This document shows, piece by piece, positions 9,033 through 16,373 of a stretch of 64,000 nt of DNA. Every line of letters starts with the position of its first letter. The first letter of the stretch is position 1. The notes beneath the pieces were generated by a model. The model was not told where the DNA came from and did no database searches. It saw nothing but the letters and a program-made list of their open reading frames with translations. Origin of the DNA: Muribaculaceae bacterium (GTDB taxonomy: Bacteria; Bacteroidota; Bacteroidia; Bacteroidales; Muribaculaceae); contig JAFQSX010000004.1 of assembly GCA_017409345.1 (NCBI GenBank), positions 1 through 64,000 on the forward strand, given 5' to 3'. The position numbers were made by a program, and so were the translations under genes.

Positions 9033-9563
9033 TCATTTTCTCATCTGTGGAACAAATATTTCATAACTATTATCATTATAAAATACCCTTATTTCTATTA
9101 CCTTTTTAGCATTTGATTTGACTGAAATTTGATCTGTTTGAGCAATAACATTAGACATAGATGGATTGGTCTCTTTATATTCCAGTTTTTGAACACTATT
9201 TACCGACTTAGATAACATGCTATTTTGATCCTCTATCGGATTATCAAAATCAAGTTCTTGCATAATCGACTCGTTTTTCACATCCTCTTTAGTTCCAAAA
9301 TCAATACTGTCTCCAATTTTAGGCTCTGACATTGTTATTTTTGAATCAACTAACATGCTTCCCTCTCCAAACATCAACCACATTACAGACAATTGAGGAT
9401 ATGCCTCATGAATCTTACTAATAAGTTCATCACTGATCTTTTTATTTCTTCCATTAAGTATTTGTGATATAGTAGGACGAGGGATACGACATGTATCTGC
9501 AAATTGAGAATTTGCAATATTTAATGCCATCATGAACTGTTTTAAGCGAGTTACAATATCCAT
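9033..9563 (-). CDS. XRE-family helix-turn-helix regulator
   Basis: A 176-aa protein with an N-terminal lambda-repressor-like HTH (about residues 5-58; SQFADTCRIPRPTISQILNG is the helix-turn-helix core) followed by WLMFGEG (62-68), a motif seen in many phage-like Bacteroidota XRE proteins. The middle is polar and probably disordered. The C-terminal IEIRVFYNDNSYEIFVP segment looks like a small beta element. No LexA-type protease residues are visible. It has a complete promoter (TTTG-N20-TACATTTG) and its own terminator, so it is a single-gene unit. Its target is unknown; the adjacent gene-free region and restriction-like cassette are candidates by position only. Confidence 0.85.
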   Translation of the reverse strand: MDIVTRLKQFMMALNIANSQFADTCRIPRPTISQILNGRNKKISDELISKIHEAYPQLSVMWLMFGEGSMLVDSKITMSEPKIGDSIDFGTKEDVKNESIMQELDFDNPIEDQNSMLSKSVNSVQKLEYKETNPSMSNVIAQTDQISVKSNAKKVIEIRVFYNDNSYEIFVPQMRK

Positions 9564-9594
9564 TTTAATTTGATTTTGTAATTATTTAGATATG

Positions 9595-9626
9595 CAAATG
9601 TAATTACTATTATTTAATTTAGCAAA
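9595..9626 (-). promoter_or_regulatory. Promoter of the XRE regulator
   Basis: On the minus strand, TTTG (9626-9623), a 20-bp spacer and TACATTTG (9602-9595): a full Bacteroidota -33/-7 promoter, with the start expected about 25 nt before the ATG. Confidence 0.7.
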
Positions 9627-9972
9627 TTTTCATTACTGAAAATCAGAATATCCACCTATTTAACTTCGTAAATCACCCAATAGAGTAGGGGGCAAACAAC
9701 TCATAAATAATTAAATAAATACTTTTATACATAACACACAACATGTTGATTTATACATAATTACATCAATTAAATACCCATACACACCCGATAGTCACAC
9801 AACTCCTAATTAATTACTTTAACTTCTTATGTATAACTCACTCAAAATATATCACTTACATACTAATGTAAAAATACCTTAATGGTAAAAATTGGACTAT
9901 GTAAACCGTTTTTGTGAGTAAATTACCATTTCTACATCGTAAAACCAGTGATTAAAGTATGAGATTCTTGAT

Positions 9973-9980
9973 TACTTTTG
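9973..9980 (+). promoter_or_regulatory. -7 promoter box for the small RNA candidate
   Basis: TACTTTTG followed by C matches TAnnTTTG. No protein gene lies downstream on this strand for kilobases; three hairpins and a T-rich run follow within about 125 bp. Confidence 0.45.
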
Positions 9981-9985
9981 CACAT

Positions 9986-10105
9986 CCATTTACATTTACA
10001 CTACAAAATTAGATATAACGCAAGATTACAGATGTAATTTAAACAGTCTCATCTGCGAATTAAAATTGTTTGCAATTAGAAACTCGTCTCCAGTTTCTTA
10101 TTTTT
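9986..10105 (+). ncRNA. Candidate small RNA (about 120 nt)
   Basis: Three consecutive hairpins follow the -7 box: ATTAC-agat-GTAAT (10025-10038), AATTG-tttg-CAATT (10064-10077) and AGAAACT-cgtctcc-AGTTTCT (10078-10098). The last is followed by TATTTTT, giving a terminator shape. There is no ORF of note. The ends are inferred from the promoter box and T-run; no known RNA family is recognised. Confidence 0.4.
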
Positions 10106-10221
10106 CCAGGTATAGTATCAATTCGTTTTAAATATTAAAATCTAATCGCACTAATTATGCCTCAAATAACTTATTAATACACATTAAATCACTCTGTAGA
10201 AATTCATTACTAATAGATAAT

Positions 10222-10265
10222 TTCAAATTTATCTGATTATAAACATTTCATCAGATAAATTTGAA
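10222..10265. repeat. Perfect 16-bp inverted repeat, 12-nt spacer
   Basis: Arms TTCAAATTTATCTGAT (10222-10237) and its exact complement (10250-10265). Neither flank has a T-run, so it is not an obvious terminator. A protein-binding palindrome or a mobile-element end-pair are possible; the sequence does not decide. Confidence 0.55.
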
Positions 10266-10487
10266 TATCATTCTATGGTAATATAAAAAATGGTAAATAT
10301 ATTATATATGATGTAATATATTATAACTTCAAAAAGTATAAAAATATCCATTATAGTTTCTGAAAAACCAATGAAATATTATTTTTACTTTCATCCTCGA
10401 TAGGGGTAATTATTTATTGCTTTAAAAACCTTATTTAACATAATATATATTATGAGCAAAAAGTCTTTCAATTTTCACTATACTCAT

Positions 10488-10524
10488 AAATTCAATAATT
10501 CCTTAGGGAGGAATTATTGAATTT
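10488..10524. terminator. Perfect 15-bp hairpin, terminator-like
   Basis: AAATTCAATAATTCC, loop TTAGGGA, exact complement. It is followed by TTAATT on the plus strand and preceded by TTTATG-type sequence on the minus side, so the T-run is weak. No gene obviously ends here. Confidence 0.45.
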
Positions 10525-10625
10525 TTAATTATCCTTGGAAATACAATTTGTTTCTTTTAGAATAATATAATGTCAAAGATACAACTCAATTTGTAAGATT
10601 GTAAGCGATAATGAAACTATCAAAA

Positions 10626-10665
10626 AAATATTGAGTAGGATTATTTTTATACCTACTCAATATTT
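10626..10665 (-). terminator. Intrinsic terminator of the restriction-like operon
   Basis: Perfect 14-bp stem (AAATATTGAGTAGG / CCTACTCAATATTT, 12-nt loop) with a run of Ts on the minus strand, 22 bp after the helicase stop codon. Confidence 0.8.
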
Positions 10666-10687
10666 ATATTTTACGAATTATCTTTAA

Positions 10688-13189
10688 TTACAAATTATTC
10701 CCTTGATATTCATCGTTAGAAATAACGGTATCATACAATCCCACTGCGTCACCTTCATGTCGATTTATACCGATGTACTCAAGACTGGCATCTTCATATC
10801 GTTTGAATTTATAAATAGCATCATTCATCAATGCGCTATTGAACACATTTAGCGACACAAGCAAATCAAAATCACGAACCGACAATCCCGTCACTTTTTT
10901 AAATAACCCCGGCTCAAGTTGAGTTATCACATCTTTAAGACATCGTTCTCGATAATCAGTAAGATACATAAACACCGGCACACGAGTTGCAAACTTGATA
11001 AGTTTCTCTTGAATTTTCTTACGCAACGACTTATATTCTTTTTCCTCTTGCGTCAATTCTTTTTTCTCCTCTCGAGTTAAGTCTCGCTCATTGGCTTCCT
11101 TTTTTGCATTCTTTACTGCTTCCGATTTATTGATTATCGTTTCTATATCTTGATTTAGAGATCTAAATCCTTCAATACTCATCAATGCTCGCATAGCATC
11201 ATCGTTTGCCATTAATCGTTTTAAAGTGTCATTATCTACATTTACCAATAAAGCGCTCTCCCATCTCCGAGCCAATAATGTCGCACTCGTTCCACTCATC
11301 GCAATATCAAGAATTCCGGCGGCATCAATTTGCTTCATGTAACTACCGTCATAAGCAAGTACCGGGAGGAAATTTATAAATTCTTCAACCTTCTTTTCAG
11401 GATTCGATTCTTCTACATTCAATCGACAACTATAATCAGCAATCAATCGTAATGCTCGATTGGGTGCAAAGTCAAACACATAACACACCTCCTTCATCAC
11501 ATCTTGACGATGCGGATTATCTTCATCAGGATTATTTACCACCCATGGCGTTTGTACCCTAAATGCCGCTTGGAAATATGTTTCGGGACTTGAAATATTG
11601 GTAAGCATAAAAATTCCACTCCATGGTTTTACCGATACCCCTGTTGTTAATTTCCCACATGACAAGGTTATCGTTTTTGTTTCGAGAGGATTATTCATCG
11701 CATTAAGTACCGGAGGTAATGCATCAACGCCAATCCCTGCCGATGTGCCTGCTGCTACAATTACTTTATAATCATGATAGAATGTATTTTGTCGTTCGGC
11801 AAGTAAATTTCGCATTGCAAAACATGATGAAACTGAGGGCATAAACCAAAATGTATGAGTTAACGAACGTAACAACGGAGCATGCGAAAATGGCATCGGT
11901 GGTCGCTCGCTTCTCAATTGTAAATCACTGACAACCATTTCATTATATGAGCCACGAATAAAATTCAACCACTTTTGAACTTCATCTTTATTCACAAATT
12001 GAGCGTCATCACCCTCCCCCACTGTGGCAAAAAATTGTTTGAAATCAAACTCATTAAATTCGCCTTGCATTGCCACTTGACGAATGGCATCGGGCATCTG
12101 ATATGTTAGCATAACCATTTGGGGCAGTGAGCGATATGGATTATCCTCCCCTACCCACTCGTTTTTGGCACGTTGCTCATCCGAGTAAGTCCAATTATAT
12201 ATCTCTTCCTCAATAAATTCGCCCGAATTTATTGCCCTAAAAGGAGTCCCCGACAAATATAAATAAGCATTTGTAGTGATAGGCATCACCGACTCGTCAA
12301 AATATTCACGAGCCTTTCCCTCAGCAGCCTCCACTTCTCGGCGGTCTTCATTTTCAAACAATTCTTTAGCATTATCTCGCCATGCACCATAATGATATTC
12401 ATCAAGAATCACGCAATCCCAATTTGTAAGATGCACCCACTCATTACGTGGTTTTATACCTCCTGCACTATTTTTTCCAAGATAATCTTGAAAAGAACCA
12501 AAACAAACAATTGGTCGGGATTGATCGGCTGACTCTATCGACAATTCACTATTTCGTGAAATAAATTGCCAACCGGCAAAATCCACATGGCTCATCAAGT
12601 CTTCCTCCCACGCATTCTGCACAGCCGGCTTAAAGGTCAATATCAATATTCTTCGCCAACCCATCTTTTTTGCTAACTGATAAGCAGCAAATGTTTTACC
12701 AAAACGCATCTTACAATTCCACAAAAAGTGAGGTGTTTTTCCATTACTTTCTATTGGATAATTTTTAAAATATGCGGCAGTCTTCTCTACTGCAGCCTCT
12801 TGTTCGGGACGCATCGAAAATGTTGCTGTGCGACTTTCTTCATTCTCTTGGCGAGTTGTTACTGCGATGATTGCGGCTTTCACATCTTGGGCAGAACATC
12901 TAAACCACTCCCCTGCCGGATTGGCAAAGCCTCGTCGTCGCAAATATTGGTGAACTTCATAATCAAGAAAAGATGATCCATCTTGCCGCATTGCACTCTC
13001 CGATACCACTATGCGATATGGTAATGCACCGGGTCGTAATGTGGGATATTGTTGAGCCACACGAGTTGCAACATCTACACTTGTATAACCTACTTTTAAC
13101 AAACCTTGATACTGTGGATTAGTATCTTCGTAAGCATAAATCATCGGCTTTAATGCCGGACGCTCAGGGAAAAAATTTTGTTGAGCCAT
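10688..13189 (-). CDS. T5orf172/GIY-YIG-like domain fused to SF2 helicase (putative restriction subunit)
   Basis: An 833-aa protein. Residues about 16-110 resemble the T5orf172/GIY-YIG-like nuclease fold (LLKVGYTSVDVATRV, later EVHQYL and GEWFRC). An SF2 helicase core follows: RPEQ (127-130), motif I KMRFGKTF (160-167, lacking the classical GxGKT), motif II DEYH (263-266), motif III SGTP (313-316), TTGVSV (515-520) and motif VI QAAFRVQTPW (540-549). A Lys/Glu-rich helical segment (about 690-735) precedes the C-terminal domain. Such nuclease-helicase fusions are translocating restriction subunits in Type I/III-like systems. It follows the methyltransferase gene by 11 bp on the same strand and ends the operon. 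Cleavage activity and recognition site are not known. Confidence 0.82.
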   Translation of the reverse strand: MAQQNFFPERPALKPMIYAYEDTNPQYQGLLKVGYTSVDVATRVAQQYPTLRPGALPYRIVVSESAMRQDGSSFLDYEVHQYLRRRGFANPAGEWFRCSAQDVKAAIIAVTTRQENEESRTATFSMRPEQEAAVEKTAAYFKNYPIESNGKTPHFLWNCKMRFGKTFAAYQLAKKMGWRRILILTFKPAVQNAWEEDLMSHVDFAGWQFISRNSELSIESADQSRPIVCFGSFQDYLGKNSAGGIKPRNEWVHLTNWDCVILDEYHYGAWRDNAKELFENEDRREVEAAEGKAREYFDESVMPITTNAYLYLSGTPFRAINSGEFIEEEIYNWTYSDEQRAKNEWVGEDNPYRSLPQMVMLTYQMPDAIRQVAMQGEFNEFDFKQFFATVGEGDDAQFVNKDEVQKWLNFIRGSYNEMVVSDLQLRSERPPMPFSHAPLLRSLTHTFWFMPSVSSCFAMRNLLAERQNTFYHDYKVIVAAGTSAGIGVDALPPVLNAMNNPLETKTITLSCGKLTTGVSVKPWSGIFMLTNISSPETYFQAAFRVQTPWVVNNPDEDNPHRQDVMKEVCYVFDFAPNRALRLIADYSCRLNVEESNPEKKVEEFINFLPVLAYDGSYMKQIDAAGILDIAMSGTSATLLARRWESALLVNVDNDTLKRLMANDDAMRALMSIEGFRSLNQDIETIINKSEAVKNAKKEANERDLTREEKKELTQEEKEYKSLRKKIQEKLIKFATRVPVFMYLTDYRERCLKDVITQLEPGLFKKVTGLSVRDFDLLVSLNVFNSALMNDAIYKFKRYEDASLEYIGINRHEGDAVGLYDTVISNDEYQGNNL

Positions 13190-13200
13190 AGTATATAATT

Positions 13201-14745
13201 TTATTCCATTGGACGAATCATACTTTCAATAAATTTAATCTCTTCATCGGTCAAGCCATATTTTGCATATAACTCCTCATCGGTCCATGGCTTGCTAAAA
13301 TCTTGAATAGGGACAAATCTAAATACTTCTTGAGAAACTTGCATTGTTCCTCTCCCCCAATATAATAATATTTTAAAAAAATTCGTTTCTGTATATTGTA
13401 AACAATTTTGTTGATTCTCTTTATTTTCAAAAGGACCTATTACCAAAAAGGTTTCTGTGCAAATTTCATCTGGTCCCGCCTCAATTAACTTAGGAGGTGT
13501 AATTGCATCGGAGGAATATGCCTTTGATATAAATAATTTATATTTACTTATCCATTCTTGATTCTTACTTATAGAATTTCTCTTAACAAATCCGGCTAAT
13601 CGTTTTGCACCACCTTTTAGCCCTTTAACGCCCCAAATCTTCACATATCCCTCTGATTCAACATTTTTAAGATCTAATTCTGGATATCTATTTGGAGCAT
13701 TAAACAAATCTGTATTCACATTAAATGGTTTTCTTGGAGAAACGATTTCACTTAATGATTTACCTTTAGTAACTTTTTCTATTATAGATTGACGTCTATA
13801 ATCCCTAATTACAATATTAGAATATGGATTTTTTAATGGTCTAATTGTTGTAATTGGTAAACCATTAATTGGATTATATACATATTTAACATTTCCATTA
13901 TAATTTTTATCCCACAAAAAATAGCACACTCCTCCATCAATATGTAACCCAGGGAAACATTCATTTGAATCTTCAAAATCACATAAAATACGAATTCTTT
14001 TGTCTGAAATCATTTGTTCTCTAAATTGTTGCAGTCCTCTCCCTCCTACCATCCATTTTGAAGGGACAATCATCGTTAAATAATTGGGATTTAATGCTAT
14101 TGCTTGATTTATAAATTTGTTATACATAGGTATTGCTGCATCAGTACTTGCTCCACTACCATCACTTAATTGATATGGAGGATTTCCAATAATAACGTCA
14201 AATTTCATATTAAAAATTTCATTTGGGTTAAGAGTATGAATAAATTGATATGCGTGTGTTTCCATTTCATCGCCTCGGCTATATACCGATTCACTTGCTC
14301 CACAAAAACGGCATCTACCACTTTGCCATTCATGATTAGTCGGATTAAAAATTATATTTCCTTGATTATTATCAAATTCAGTACACACTGAATATTGACT
14401 ATTGGCATGTTTTGAGCAATAAAGACTGCGACGCGAAAGCATTGAGGTTAGTTCGGTTATTGCAATACCATACAATTGATTCTTAAAGATATGATTTGCA
14501 CGTTGTTGCACATCGGGCATCTCATCTGCAAGTCCAGCCATTAATCGTTTGGCAATTTCACGAAGAAACACACCGGTTTTGCTCACCGGGTCGAGAAATT
14601 TAGCCTCTTTATTACTCCACAATTCAGCAGGAAGCATGTCGAGCATTTTATTCACAATAGCCGGAGGAGTAAAAACTTCGTCATTACTAAGATTTGCGAG
14701 ACACGATAGAACATCGGGGTTGTAATTATTTGTTAGTGTATTCAT
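13201..14745 (-). CDS. Eco57I-like N6-adenine DNA methyltransferase with CxxC element
   Basis: A 514-aa protein from ATG 14745; the ORF is open to 14844, but homology to the GEVFT/DEVFTPP start region supports the later ATG, which overlaps the preceding gene by 20 bp. Motif X-like DEVFTPP is at 22-28, SAM-binding motif I LDPVSKTGVF at 51-60 and catalytic motif IV NPPY at 188-191, indicating adenine-N6 methylation. Between them lie YCSKHA (109-114) and CRFC (145-148), which could form a zinc ribbon. The C-terminal half would be the target recognition region. It is the modification partner of the downstream helicase-nuclease. Its family (NPPYQLSDG type) is widespread but little characterised. 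Confidence 0.88.
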   Translation of the reverse strand: MNTLTNNYNPDVLSCLANLSNDEVFTPPAIVNKMLDMLPAELWSNKEAKFLDPVSKTGVFLREIAKRLMAGLADEMPDVQQRANHIFKNQLYGIAITELTSMLSRRSLYCSKHANSQYSVCTEFDNNQGNIIFNPTNHEWQSGRCRFCGASESVYSRGDEMETHAYQFIHTLNPNEIFNMKFDVIIGNPPYQLSDGSGASTDAAIPMYNKFINQAIALNPNYLTMIVPSKWMVGGRGLQQFREQMISDKRIRILCDFEDSNECFPGLHIDGGVCYFLWDKNYNGNVKYVYNPINGLPITTIRPLKNPYSNIVIRDYRRQSIIEKVTKGKSLSEIVSPRKPFNVNTDLFNAPNRYPELDLKNVESEGYVKIWGVKGLKGGAKRLAGFVKRNSISKNQEWISKYKLFISKAYSSDAITPPKLIEAGPDEICTETFLVIGPFENKENQQNCLQYTETNFFKILLYWGRGTMQVSQEVFRFVPIQDFSKPWTDEELYAKYGLTDEEIKFIESMIRPME

Positions 14746-15415
14746 GGTTTGATAATTTAAGGTAGTGAGTAATAGGATATTCTCGTATAGGCGTGGGGAT
14801 AAATGCCTCATCTCCAAGATCGGAGAAAAGATTTGGCTCATCAATTGGTTGATTTTGCAATAGATTATCGAGTGTAAAATCTCTACGTTTTATATTTCCG
14901 GCTGTTACCGCCGACCACTCAGCAAATGTTATTGGAGTATCTCCATTGGGAGTTTTTAGGGTAAGAGCATCACCCCACAATATATTTGTATCAATAATGT
15001 ATTTAATCGACTTTAAAAATTCAACAGATGCCGACTTCTTAAATAATCGCATATATTCTTCCCTGAAAATCTCCAACAATCTCTCACGACATTCTTCTAC
15101 ATTATCAATCTGTATCTCAATTCCATAAATACTACCTACTGCTAGAATAGCATTAAATTCATAATCGATACGTGACCGAGAAAAATGTGTTGAAAGAATA
15201 TTGAGTTTGCGGCGAAGAATTTCGGCTAGAAAGTTTCCGTTGCCACATGCCGGCTCAAGGAAACGCGATTCGATTCGTTCGGTTTCCGATTTAACTAAAT
15301 CGAGCATAGCATTCACTTCACGCAAGGCTGTAAATACCTCACCATGCCGGGATACACGCTCACGCGACTTGATAAGGCTCTGCCCTACCAAGTCGCAATT
15401 GGATTTGTTTTCCAT
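14726..15415 (-). CDS. Motif I-only DNA methyltransferase homologue (no catalytic motif IV)
   Basis: A 229-aa protein with GEVFT (25-29), a canonical SAM-binding motif LEPACGNGNF (53-62) and GIEI (98-101), as in N6-adenine methyltransferases of restriction systems. No NPPY/DPPY motif follows, and the protein ends soon after 'ITFAEWSAVTAGNIKRRDF'. Its N-terminus resembles that of the downstream methyltransferase, so the two genes look like diverged copies of one domain. It could be a SAM-binding or regulatory partner, or a remnant; the intact frame and 20-bp overlap with the next gene favour a functional partner. A -7 box lies at 15465-15472. Confidence 0.78.
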   Translation of the reverse strand: MENKSNCDLVGQSLIKSRERVSRHGEVFTALREVNAMLDLVKSETERIESRFLEPACGNGNFLAEILRRKLNILSTHFSRSRIDYEFNAILAVGSIYGIEIQIDNVEECRERLLEIFREEYMRLFKKSASVEFLKSIKYIIDTNILWGDALTLKTPNGDTPITFAEWSAVTAGNIKRRDFTLDNLLQNQPIDEPNLFSDLGDEAFIPTPIREYPITHYLKLSNHEYTNK

Positions 15416-15464
15416 ACTGCGCTATGGTTATGCGCCGACTACTTATCTTCGGATATTTAGCAGG

Positions 15465-15472
15465 CAAAACTA
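15465..15472 (-). promoter_or_regulatory. -7 promoter box for the restriction-like operon
   Basis: Minus-strand TAGTTTTG matches TAnnTTTG, lying just after the 6S-like RNA terminator and about 50 bp before the first ATG. No -33 TTTG is seen. Confidence 0.45.
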
Positions 15473-15482
15473 AGAGCCATAG

Positions 15483-15648
15483 AAAAAGACATAAAGAAAC
15501 GTGGACTGAGTTTCTTATTCTATTCCCAGGGCCCTGAGATTGCCCACCAATACAAATAAGTCTCGTCCACGCCCATAGCGCAGACGTTAACGACTTTATC
15601 CGTGTATTGGTTTTGAAATTTCTCAGGTTTCAGGGAATACCGAATAAA
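15483..15648 (-). ncRNA. ssrS: 6S-like RNA (Bacteroidales-1 type candidate)
   Basis: Read on the minus strand, the segment folds as one long rod with internal loops, the hallmark of 6S RNA, which binds housekeeping RNA polymerase. Nested helices (plus coordinates): TATTCCC 15521-15527 with GGGAATA 15633-15639; CCTGAGA 15533-15539 with TCTCAGG 15621-15627; CCAATACA 15547-15554 with TGTATTGG 15603-15610. The stem extends outward through TTATTC/GAATAA. The minus strand ends in a terminator (AAGAAAC hairpin 15494-15516, then Ts), which fixes the orientation, and its 5' arm 'CCTGAGAAATTTC' recalls the E. coli 6S bubble. The ends are approximate. Assignment to the Bacteroidales-1/6S family is from memory of its form and needs a covariance search. 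Confidence 0.65.
15494..15516 (-). terminator. Terminator of the 6S-like RNA
   Basis: AAGAAAC / GTTTCTT stem with a 9-nt loop, followed on the minus strand by TATGTCTTTTT. It separates the RNA from the restriction-like operon promoter. Confidence 0.6.
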
Positions 15649-15819
15649 ATAGCAAACGCTGATTAATAATATGTTAAGTTAAAATACTGTCTGTTTCTTG
15701 TATTAAAAATTTATATTTAATTATTAATGATTACACAAAGATAGCATAAAAAAATTTAGAATTAAAACCGAAATGCTTCTTAATTTAATAATGTGTATTT
15801 ATTTTTCAATTTTTATTAG

Positions 15820-15827
15820 TAACTTTG
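15820..15827 (+). promoter_or_regulatory. -7 promoter box for the metal efflux operon
   Basis: TAACTTTG followed by CA matches TAnnTTTG; the predicted start is about 17 nt before the ATG at 15850. Sequence 15649-15819 otherwise holds no recognised feature. Confidence 0.55.
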
Positions 15828-15849
15828 CAATGATAGTATTATTACCATA

Positions 15850-16284
15850 ATGAAAAGAAGTTTTTCAGGCATATCGATTATTGTGATACTAATGATTGTG
15901 ATGAGTTCAATCATTCAGTTTCATCATCATGATAAAAATGGTAATATAATTTTTGCCGTTACGACTATTACTTGTAACGGGAATGTTCACAATCATTCAC
16001 ATAGCAAACACTCTAATTGTTGTGGATGCGAGCACCACCATGATCATGATTGTGGCACAGGGGAAAATTGTTCGGCCCACTTGGGTGATTATCAAGCGAC
16101 TAAACAGACAAATCTCACAATAGACGACTCCCCTACTATATTATTGTTCGCATCAATAACTGATTCCGAGATAAGGATTCTAAACAATTCGGAATTTTGC
16201 ACTTATATCACATTTGACAAAAATACTACTATTGTTGAAGGGGTTACGAGTGGACTGTCGTTACGAGCCCCCCCTATCGGCTAA
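15850..16284 (+). CDS. His/Cys-rich exported protein of the metal efflux operon
   Basis: A 144-aa protein with an N-terminal hydrophobic segment (residues about 7-23) that is a signal peptide or anchor. It has a dense His/Cys cluster (about 47-77: HNHSHSKHSNCCGCEHHHDHDC) suited to binding Cu, Zn, Co or Ni. The C-terminus ends LSLRAPP, a motif seen in small proteins before CusA/CzcA operons in Bacteroidota. It starts the operon 89 bp before the adaptor gene. A periplasmic metal sponge or metallochaperone is likely; the exact metal is not shown. Confidence 0.75.
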   Translation: MKRSFSGISIIVILMIVMSSIIQFHHHDKNGNIIFAVTTITCNGNVHNHSHSKHSNCCGCEHHHDHDCGTGENCSAHLGDYQATKQTNLTIDDSPTILLFASITDSEIRILNNSEFCTYITFDKNTTIVEGVTSGLSLRAPPIG

Positions 16285-16373
16285 ACCTTCTATCTTTCTT
16301 TTATCATTTCTGCACTAATACTCATATCTAGCAGAAATGGCTCTACATTTATTAATAACCTCAAATTCACATA

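Larger units (their letters stand above)
9603..10687. other. Gene-free AT-rich region with several perfect inverted repeats
   Basis: About 1.1 kb without a supportable protein gene. It contains an 8-bp inverted repeat (9881-9888 / 9923-9930), a small RNA candidate (about 9986-10105), a 16-bp perfect inverted repeat (10222-10265), a near-tandem AATATATTATA pair near 10300-10324, a 15-bp perfect hairpin (10488-10524) and the terminator of the helicase operon (10626-10665). No transposase remnant or target-site duplication was recognised. Confidence 0.6.

Noticed and set aside
9724-9760. TTTATACATAA direct repeat pair (9724-9734, 9750-9760)
   Set aside because: Only two copies of an AT-rich 11-mer; expected by chance in such DNA.
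10452-10520. 22-codon ORF in the gene-free region
   Set aside because: No clear ribosome binding site or promoter; ends inside a hairpin. Mentioned only as a possible leader.
14746-14844. Longer N-terminus for the Eco57I-like methyltransferase
   Set aside because: Extra residues overlap the upstream gene for 119 bp and have no family similarity; ATG 14745 gives the expected start.
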